Shown piece by piece: positions 34,801 to 40,596 of a DNA stretch of 40,596 nt; the stretch's first letter is position 1; the number at the start of each line of letters is the position of its first letter. The notes under the pieces are model-generated. The model searched no databases. It had not been told where the DNA came from and saw only the letters and a list, made by a program, of their open reading frames with translations. Source of the DNA: Balneolaceae bacterium (GTDB lineage: Bacteria; Bacteroidota; Rhodothermia; Balneolales; Balneolaceae); contig SLPZ01000133.1 in the NCBI GenBank assembly GCA_007131725.1, forward strand, positions 1-40,596. The letters are read 5' to 3'. A program made the position numbers and the translations under genes.

Positions 34801-35067
34801 ACGGGTTTTCAATCATACAATTTATGGCACAAGCGGACGCTTGCGCCAGGTCAAAAAAGCCACAACCTCCGGGCGTACGAAGCGCAGCGGAGTTCCCCGT
34901 AGCGTTGTGATGAATAATCATTGAATCAGTCCAGTGTTTTGTTGCGAAGTGCATTTCCTCGGAGGATGGGGTTGGGGAGGGTCAAAAAAGCATCCATAAG
35001 CTAATGTCAAATTTGTGAGTTATATTTAAAGATTGGAATCGTTCAATTAATCATATCAAACGGCTTA
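34801..35067. repeat. intergenic repeat mosaic after speE
   Basis: The gap holds no gene. It has a GGCACAAGCGGACGCTTGCG segment around 34825-34844 that resembles one at about 30533-30550. It also contains a copy of the dispersed repeat at 34942-34990 that ends in GGGAGGGTCAAAAAAG, identical over 23 bp to 30466-30488. Confidence 0.65.
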
Positions 35068-35493
35068 ATGGAAAACAGGGAAAAAGGACAAAATCCGATT
35101 ACGGGTAAAAAAGATACCGGCGGTTTTTGGCTGGTGATGAAATGGACCGGGGTATTAATGATTGTTTTTATGATTTTCGGGTTTATGCTGCGCTTTATCA
35201 GCCCGGTTGAACTGCATCTCGATGAAGATGAATATATCAAACGCGTTTTCACAGAATTTGACAGTGATGTGTGGAACACACCGGATACCGATGCACGGCT
35301 GATCGGAAGTTTTGATGGCGGCACCATTCTGTATGTGATTGCCGAAGACAGTCAGCGGGTTTTGGTGAGGCCGTTTGCCATTTCTGTACTGGATAGTGTC
35401 TGGATTGATGATACCAGTATCATTGAATACGATCCCGATCGGTACAGAGAATGGATTCAGAAACAAGAACGTCGGCGATTTGATCCGGATTGA
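35068..35493 (+). CDS. small single-pass membrane protein, unknown function
   Basis: The 141-residue protein has a polar N terminus, one transmembrane helix at about 23-45 (FWLVMKWTGVLMIVFMIFGFML), and an acidic exported or cytoplasmic domain with many Asp and Glu residues and no cysteine. I see no enzyme motif and do not recognise the family. It stands alone between two repeat-filled gaps. Length, composition and the clean transmembrane segment support it as a real gene. Confidence 0.65.
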   Translation: MENREKGQNPITGKKDTGGFWLVMKWTGVLMIVFMIFGFMLRFISPVELHLDEDEYIKRVFTEFDSDVWNTPDTDARLIGSFDGGTILYVIAEDSQRVLVRPFAISVLDSVWIDDTSIIEYDPDRYREWIQKQERRRFDPD

Positions 35494-35586
35494 TTATTTA
35501 TACTCTGAATTCGATTTATATTTGTGAAATAAGAGGTTGAGGTTGTTCAAAATAGGGTGCTCAAAAGATTGTTCATTATTGATACC

Positions 35587-35660
35587 GTCATGCCGGACCC
35601 TGATCCGGCATCTCCTGTTCTTATCAAAATGAGGAGATCCCGCATCAGGTGCGGGATGAC
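35587..35660. repeat. 74-bp double-hairpin repeat element
   Basis: Two palindromic halves face each other. The left half has TGCCGGA/TCCGGCA arms (stem with ccctga loop) and the right half has CCCGCA/TGCGGG arms. The whole is flanked by GTCAT and ATGAC, and the GGAGAT/ATCTCC segments also pair across the centre. The design is that of a miniature dispersed REP/BIME-like element. It sits between two plus-strand genes. Confidence 0.8.
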
Positions 35661-35769
35661 GTTCTATTTTTTTGGACAGCCTCAGTTTTGTGTATCACTT
35701 TAGAAGTTTTTATCGAACTCAAGTTTACAGGTATTTTTGATGACTAACTCACAACCCCAAATTGAGATT

Positions 35770-37350
35770 ATGAACAAACCTATAAAATCATTTTCGATTA
35801 TACTTTTGATTTCTGTGTTGTTGTTGGGATGCGAATCACCCGACCTTCAAATAGAACCCGATTTTGATCGATTCGGCCTGGAAGAAATTACCATCGATGA
35901 GCTGAAGCAGGGATATCAAAACGGAGAATTTACGGTGTACGAGGTTGTGTCGGCCTATCTCGACAGAATCAGGGAATTGGATCAAAGCGGGCCGGAGATT
36001 AATTCTGTCCTGACGATTAATGAAAACGCACTGCAAATTGCAGAAGAGCTGGATGAAGAACTGCAATCAGGCAATTTGCGGGGAGTGCTGCACGGCGTGC
36101 CGGTTCTGCTGAAGGATAATATCGACACAGCAGATATGCCCACAACGGCCGGGTCGCGGTTTATGGAAGAATCTGTTCCTCCGAAAGACGCTTTTATTGT
36201 GAAAAGATTGAGAGAGGAGGGAGCCATTATACTTGGCAAAACCAATTTGAGCGAATGGGCGAACTTTCACAGTAGTTTTTCTTCAAGCGGGTGGAGCGGA
36301 CTGGGCGGTCAGGTAAAGAACCCGTATGAATTGAGCCGAAATCCATGCGGATCAAGTTCAGGCTCGGGAACTGCTGCATCAGCCAATCTTGCAACGGTGA
36401 CGTTGGGCACCGAAACCAATGGATCCATCGTCTGTCCCTCAAATGCCACCGGAATTGTTGGAATTAAACCCACTGTTGGTTTGTGGAGCCGAACTGGAAT
36501 CATCCCCATTTCGTACACCACAGATAGTGCCGGACCGATGACACGAACCGTACGCGATGCCGCCATATTGCTTGGAGCGCTTGCAGCCCTTGATGAAGAG
36601 GATGAGATGACCTGGCCTGCTGATGAACACTTCCATGCCGATTACACTCAATTTTTGAATGAAGACGGCTTGCAGGGAAAACGAATCGGGTTTTACACAA
36701 GTCCGCTTGGCAACCATTTCAGGGTGGATACACTAATGGCAGAAACCGTTCGCAGGTTTGAGGAATTGGGAGCAGAAATCATCGAAATTGACCAGATCTC
36801 CCGGGAAAATATTGGCGGAGATGCCTTCCAGGTGCTGCTGTTTGAATTTAAAGACGGGCTGAACAGGTATTTTGAACGCCTCGGTGAAAATTCCCCCATC
36901 CGGGATATTGAGGAATTGGTTGAATTGACCCGGAACAGTCCAGAAGAGATAGAAAAGTTTGACCGAAACCTGATCTTAACGTCCGCCGAAATGGATGGTC
37001 TGGATTCGGAAGATTACCTGGCGGCACTCGACAATATGCTCACACACAGCCGTGAAGAAGGCATTGACCGGGTGATGGACGAACACAATCTGGATGCCAT
37101 CATCTCGCCAACCGGCTCACCTGCCTGGAAAACGGATTTGGTACTGGGAGATAATTTTAAGCTGTCGTCCAGCTCACCCTCAGCCCGGGCCGGCTATCCG
37201 ATTATTTCACTGCCCATGGGAACCATTGACGGACTGCCGGTCGGCCTCTCCATATTCGGCAGGGCATGGAGCGAACCGGTTCTGCTGGAAATTGCCTATG
37301 CATTTGAGCAGAGTGGGCAGCACCGAAGAGTTCCTCAATTTTTGGAGTAA
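35770..37350 (+). CDS. amidase-signature-family lipoprotein
   Basis: Amidase-signature enzymes hydrolyse amides with a Ser-cisSer-Lys triad. The Lys is in VLLKDNIDT, the cis-Ser in the Gly/Ser-rich CGSSSGSGTAAS, and the nucleophile Ser in TETNGSIVCPS. A signal sequence with lipobox (ILLISVLLLGC) implies a lipid-anchored, extracytoplasmic enzyme. I use the ATG at 35770 so that the signal peptide is N-terminal; frames upstream to 35737 would add polar residues. The resulting 526 residues are typical. The substrate is not predictable, and GatA function is unlikely because the protein is exported. Confidence 0.9.
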   Translation: MNKPIKSFSIILLISVLLLGCESPDLQIEPDFDRFGLEEITIDELKQGYQNGEFTVYEVVSAYLDRIRELDQSGPEINSVLTINENALQIAEELDEELQSGNLRGVLHGVPVLLKDNIDTADMPTTAGSRFMEESVPPKDAFIVKRLREEGAIILGKTNLSEWANFHSSFSSSGWSGLGGQVKNPYELSRNPCGSSSGSGTAASANLATVTLGTETNGSIVCPSNATGIVGIKPTVGLWSRTGIIPISYTTDSAGPMTRTVRDAAILLGALAALDEEDEMTWPADEHFHADYTQFLNEDGLQGKRIGFYTSPLGNHFRVDTLMAETVRRFEELGAEIIEIDQISRENIGGDAFQVLLFEFKDGLNRYFERLGENSPIRDIEELVELTRNSPEEIEKFDRNLILTSAEMDGLDSEDYLAALDNMLTHSREEGIDRVMDEHNLDAIISPTGSPAWKTDLVLGDNFKLSSSSPSARAGYPIISLPMGTIDGLPVGLSIFGRAWSEPVLLEIAYAFEQSGQHRRVPQFLE

Positions 37351-37463
37351 AATCAAAAACTGAAAAGCCGTAAAACATTTAAAATTTACAATCACTGGGT
37401 AAATTACATTTTAACCTGAAATCTGAATCTTAGTATTTGATTTTTAACAAGGGGATCTTGATT

Positions 37464-38855
37464 ATGAAAGTTATAGCTCTGTTTTTTCCACTCTTTTTGC
37501 TTCTTGGAAATGTTGACCAACAAGAAGCAAGCGGTGATCATCATGTACTCATCATCAGCATCGATGGTTTTCCTACTGACTTGCTCTGGGATCAGAAAGC
37601 ACCGGTTCCGAATATCCGATCGCTGGCGGAAGCAGGCATTTGGGCAAATGGTTTACAGCCCTCCAATCCGTCGTTGACCTGGGCCAATCACACATCGATC
37701 GTTACAGGTGTGCACCCGGAAAAGCATCATCTGCTCTATAATGCCCAATTGCGGCGAACTGATGGCGGCCTGCCGGTAACATTGCAGGCATCCCGCGACA
37801 AAGACGACCTGGTTGCCGTGCCCACACTCTATGATGTTGCATTTGAAGCCGGCCTCACAACAGCAGAAATAAACTGGCCTGCCACCCGGAATGCCGGAAC
37901 ACTGCACGACAGCTTTCCGGATGTGCCCAACAGCGTGGGGAATATGACGCTGGACTTGCAGTGGGATCTTTATGAGGCAGGTATTCTGGATGATATGACA
38001 AACTTTGCCCTGTGGAACCAGAGCAGTGCGGGCAGAGACAAAATCTGGATGAGGTCAGCCAATTATATCATAGAAAACCGCATGCCGGATTTGCTGCTTC
38101 TGCACCTGCTGAATGTTGACAGCACGCACCATCGCAACGGCATAAACAGCGAACAGGGATTTACAGCTCTTGCACTGGCCGACTATCACGTGGGAGAGGT
38201 ACTCCGGGCTCTTGAGCGGGCCGGAAAACGGGAAACCACCAACATTTTTGTTGTCTCCGATCACGGTTTTACAAGCACTGCCAGAACCATTCTCCCAAAT
38301 AATATACTGCGGGATGCCGGCCTGCTTGAAGTTGATGAATCGAACCGTATCACCGGGGGATTGGCACAGGCAGTGACAAACGGCGGTTTTGCAATGGTCT
38401 ACCTGGATGATCCGGACGATGAAGATACGGCTCAAAAAGTTGTGGATCTCTTTACGGACTTTGAGGGAATTTACAAGGTTCTCGGCCCCGAAGATTACAA
38501 GCAATTCGGGCTGCCTCACCCTTCGGAATCGGATCAGGTGGGGGATATTTTGCTTTCAACCGTGCCCGGGTACGGATTCATCAGTTTTGTGCAGGGAGAT
38601 GAATACATCGTAGAAAGTGCCCGACACGGATTCAGCGTAGGGCATCACGGGTTTTTAACCGACTTTGATGAAATGCAGGCCGTCTTTGTGGCATCAGGCC
38701 CCGATATTAAAAATGGGGGACATCTTGACGAGGTGATCGACATCCGCTCGATAGCCCCAACGGCTGCTTATCTGCTTGGCCTTGAAATGCCCACTGCCGA
38801 TGGAGAAATTTTGTTTGACCTGCTCGATGAGAGATTTTTGGAAGCCGCTAAATAA
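37464..38855 (+). CDS. secreted NPP-type nucleotide pyrophosphatase/phosphodiesterase
   Basis: This is an alkaline-phosphatase-superfamily protein of the ectonucleotide pyrophosphatase/phosphodiesterase group. Zinc and catalytic landmarks are LIISIDGFPTDLL (first Asp), SNPSLTWANHTSIVTG with the nucleophilic Thr, NVDSTHHRNG, VVSDHGFTS (Asp-His) and VGHHGF (last His). The N terminus is a signal peptide (IALFFPLFLLLGNV). The ATG at 37464 is chosen over an upstream TTG, giving 463 residues. It acts outside the cytoplasm on phosphodiester or nucleotide substrates not defined here. It follows the amidase gene by 113 bp. Confidence 0.9.
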   Translation: MKVIALFFPLFLLLGNVDQQEASGDHHVLIISIDGFPTDLLWDQKAPVPNIRSLAEAGIWANGLQPSNPSLTWANHTSIVTGVHPEKHHLLYNAQLRRTDGGLPVTLQASRDKDDLVAVPTLYDVAFEAGLTTAEINWPATRNAGTLHDSFPDVPNSVGNMTLDLQWDLYEAGILDDMTNFALWNQSSAGRDKIWMRSANYIIENRMPDLLLLHLLNVDSTHHRNGINSEQGFTALALADYHVGEVLRALERAGKRETTNIFVVSDHGFTSTARTILPNNILRDAGLLEVDESNRITGGLAQAVTNGGFAMVYLDDPDDEDTAQKVVDLFTDFEGIYKVLGPEDYKQFGLPHPSESDQVGDILLSTVPGYGFISFVQGDEYIVESARHGFSVGHHGFLTDFDEMQAVFVASGPDIKNGGHLDEVIDIRSIAPTAAYLLGLEMPTADGEILFDLLDERFLEAAK

Positions 38856-38917
38856 TGTTATACTCCGCATCCTACTCAGTCGTTTTTACAAGTGATGGAG
38901 ATTAACTACATTACGAT

Positions 38918-39157
38918 ATGTCAGAAAAAGAACTCATAAAAAAGATCAGGAAACTTCCTTCCGAAGCCCAACAAGAAGCGGCGGACTTTGTCGAATTTCT
39001 TTCCCAAAAGTATATACGAAAACCCGAGAAAACCGATACAATTAAGAAAAAGTCCATTCTCGATAATTCATTCAGAGGGATTTGGAAAGACCGTGTTGAT
39101 CTTCAGGACAGCACAAAGTGGGTGCGTGAGCTGCGTAAAAGCCGTTGGGTAAACTGA
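38918..39157 (+). CDS. DUF2281/VapB-type antitoxin
   Basis: The 79-residue protein starts with the DUF2281 pattern EKELIKKIRKLPSEAQQEAADFVEFL and ends with a basic tail with WVRELRKSRWVN. Such proteins are antitoxins for PIN toxins. vapC starts 8 bp after its stop codon, consistent with a two-gene operon. It is separate from the phosphodiesterase gene by 62 bp. Confidence 0.85.
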   Translation: MSEKELIKKIRKLPSEAQQEAADFVEFLSQKYIRKPEKTDTIKKKSILDNSFRGIWKDRVDLQDSTKWVRELRKSRWVN

Positions 39158-39165
39158 AATAAGCC

Positions 39166-39567
39166 ATGGCTCAGCCAGTAGTTATTGATACAGATATTTT
39201 AATCGATTTCGGCCGTGACAGAAAGGACGCTGTTCAGACTATGGAACTTCTTGAAAAGAACTATCAGTTAACAACAAGTGTCATTACAGCAATGGAGCTT
39301 TATTCAGGCTGCAGAAGTAAGCGGGATATAAAGAAAGTGGAAGAACTGATTGCCGATTTGCATATCCAGTTAGTTTCGAAATCAATTTCAGAACGGGCTT
39401 TTGAGTTGATGAAGAAATTCAGATCAAGCCATGGGGTTGAGATAAATGATATGCTGATTGTTGCAACTGCTATTGAAACCGAAGCAAAAATGATCAGCAA
39501 GAATCAAAAGCATTATCAGTTTTTACCTGACCTGGATCTGCTTCAATATCCGTTAGGCGGAGCATAA
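39166..39567 (+). CDS. vapC: VapC-type PIN-domain ribonuclease toxin
   Basis: The 133-residue PIN protein has acidic metal ligands D8 (VVIDTDILIDF), E44 (ITAMELYSG) and D95 (INDMLIVATA), with N113 in ISKNQKHY as the fourth polar position seen in many VapC proteins. The length and adjacency to the DUF2281 antitoxin support a working module. It differs clearly from the PIN toxin at 22302-22709, so the two modules are not recent duplicates. Confidence 0.9.
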   Translation: MAQPVVIDTDILIDFGRDRKDAVQTMELLEKNYQLTTSVITAMELYSGCRSKRDIKKVEELIADLHIQLVSKSISERAFELMKKFRSSHGVEINDMLIVATAIETEAKMISKNQKHYQFLPDLDLLQYPLGGA

Positions 39568-39925
39568 CCAGCGGAAATCGTTATTCAGCTTACTCAAAAA
39601 TTCTTGATCCGCCGCTTAACCGCCAAACCGTTTATCGCCATGCCGGGCTCACTATTCTGTTGAATGTTTTTGGAAACGGCAGAATTGTGTGATATAAATC
39701 CCAAAAAGTCGTTAGACCTTTTTTGCCCTCCGGGGTTAACCCCGACAACTCATTCGTATGTATATGTTTAGCGCGTGTAAAGTGACCTTGAAGCGTCTGT
39801 AGCGTAGCGGAAGTCCTTCAAGCGTCACTTCAGTCGTTACAAACGAACGCTCAAGAACCCCGACGGCTGTCTGGGACGCTTGCCCCAACGTGCCTTGGGC
39901 AAAGGTTCTTTTCTATAACAAAAGC
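39568..39925. repeat. intergenic region with palindromes
   Basis: The 358-bp gap between convergent genes has no gene. It holds a 14-bp perfect palindrome CGGGGTTAACCCCG at 39731-39744. It also has a long imperfect hairpin at 39780-39830 with AAGTGAC-CTTGAAG and CTTCAAG-C-GTCACTT arms. A G/C-rich segment around 39855-39905 contains ACGCTTGCCCCA, similar in style to repeats near 34830. Confidence 0.6.
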
Positions 39926-40596
39926 TCAGTTATTTCTCTCCAAAAAGTGCGTGTTGCCTTCAACCCTCATCAGCGTATTTGCCCGGGTGATGTACTGATG
40001 GCCAAACCGGTTTTTGATTTCATCCACAGCCCGGCACCGGGCCGCATGTTCGGCCTCATCGCTGAAAAACAGGTTCATCTGGTTGGTTTTGTCAATCTGA
40101 TGGGTGCCGATCACCAGGTTTCGGATTTCCATATTGCTGGCGGCAGCATTTTTGATGGCCGGCATCACTTTTTCCATGCAGGCCGAAAAAACATAATCGT
40201 CAATGTTGGTATGGGCTTGGGTGACGAACCGGAAGCCCACGGAGGGCAGCTCCTGTTTGTTAAAACCAATCACCCCGGAATAGCTGTTTGCCCGGATATT
40301 GTAAGACCGCATCCGGTAGCAGAGATGCTGAATGGCAACGGCAAACTCACCCCGGATGCGCACCACATCACACGAGCCCTCCGAAAAAGTGTGGCCGTAG
40401 CTTACGCCGTGTTTGGGCTTGTAAGCGGCAGAAATTTCATCCATCACACGCCCCTGGTCGTTGCCGGTAATGGTTTGATAGAGCATTCGCCCGAAATTGG
40501 CGCCGAACAGCCGGATAAACGTCTGTACATTTCCGCGTTCGGCCACATCCCCGATGGTTTTGTAGCCCTCGGCCAGAATGTGTTCGTGCCTTCGCC
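39926..40596 (-). CDS. Y-family DNA polymerase (UmuC/DinB), C-terminal part
   Basis: This is the 3' portion of a gene that continues past the window edge. The frame is open to 40596. The residues nearest the edge (AEGYKTIGDVAERGNVQTFIRLFGANFGRML) match the helix-hairpin-helix thumb region of translesion polymerases. The rest is the little-finger domain (SYGHTFSEGSCDV, LCYRMRSYNIRANSYS, LVIGTHQID...NLFFSDE) and a final helix. The palm with the catalytic acidic residues is outside the window, so subtype (UmuC or DinB) and activity cannot be confirmed. Confidence 0.8.
   Translation of the reverse strand, partial: RRHEHILAEGYKTIGDVAERGNVQTFIRLFGANFGRMLYQTITGNDQGRVMDEISAAYKPKHGVSYGHTFSEGSCDVVRIRGEFAVAIQHLCYRMRSYNIRANSYSGVIGFNKQELPSVGFRFVTQAHTNIDDYVFSACMEKVMPAIKNAAASNMEIRNLVIGTHQIDKTNQMNLFFSDEAEHAARCRAVDEIKNRFGHQYITRANTLMRVEGNTHFLERNN

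Overview
This window looks like a chromosomal segment from a member of the Bacteroidota/Balneolota/Rhodothermota side of the tree, most likely a Balneolaceae-type bacterium. The basis is a parA-parB-DUF5683 order, a mid-40s GC appearance, very few Shine-Dalgarno sequences, a fused branched-chain/pyruvate dehydrogenase E1, and intergenic DNA full of short dispersed palindromic repeats. This taxonomic call is inference from gene content. No rRNA or tRNA gene, CRISPR array, prophage or transposase was found.

The left part (1-19059) is mostly housekeeping. A small lipoprotein, lnt and rsmI lie on the minus strand. A VOC-fold protein, grpE, dnaJ and rmuC follow on the plus strand, and a 9-N9-9 inverted repeat precedes grpE. 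Next come an anti-sigma-like membrane protein and an RluA-type pseudouridine synthase on the minus strand, then uvrC, an ECF sigma/anti-sigma pair, parA-parB-DUF5683-LOG, a TPR protein with a clear terminator, and transketolase.

The centre (19049-26639) is a minus-strand block: a membrane-anchored SpoIIE/RsbU-type phosphatase and a phenylacetate catabolism cluster. In transcription order this is paaA, paaB, paaC, paaD, paaG, paaH, paaI. The multicomponent epoxidase (ABC plus D), the ring-oxepin isomerase (G), the beta-oxidation dehydrogenase (H) and a salvage thioesterase (I) are present. The reductase paaE, ligase paaK, ring-opening paaZ, hydratase paaF and thiolase paaJ are not in the window. 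A complete FitAB/VapBC-type toxin-antitoxin pair sits antisense between paaG and paaH. Tandem 7-bp repeats fill several of the paa junctions.

The right part (26785-40596) is accessory-rich. It holds an Asp-box (BNR) protein, an AbrB-Doc toxin-antitoxin module followed by an inverted orphan AbrB paralogue, an unrecognised 240-residue protein bracketed by inverted copies of a ~55-bp palindromic element, and a fused E1 alpha/beta 2-oxoacid dehydrogenase. A polyamine cluster follows (speD, pyruvoyl-type arginine decarboxylase, speE), then a small membrane protein, an amidase lipoprotein, a secreted NPP-type phosphodiesterase, a DUF2281-VapC module, and the 3' end of a Y-family DNA polymerase gene that runs off the window.

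The items most worth a second look are the grpE-upstream inverted repeat, the toxin-antitoxin insertion in the paa operon, the orphan AbrB/unknown gene segment between inverted repeats, the two 7-bp repeat families, and the polyamine cluster built from two self-cleaving pyruvoyl decarboxylases without a local agmatinase.
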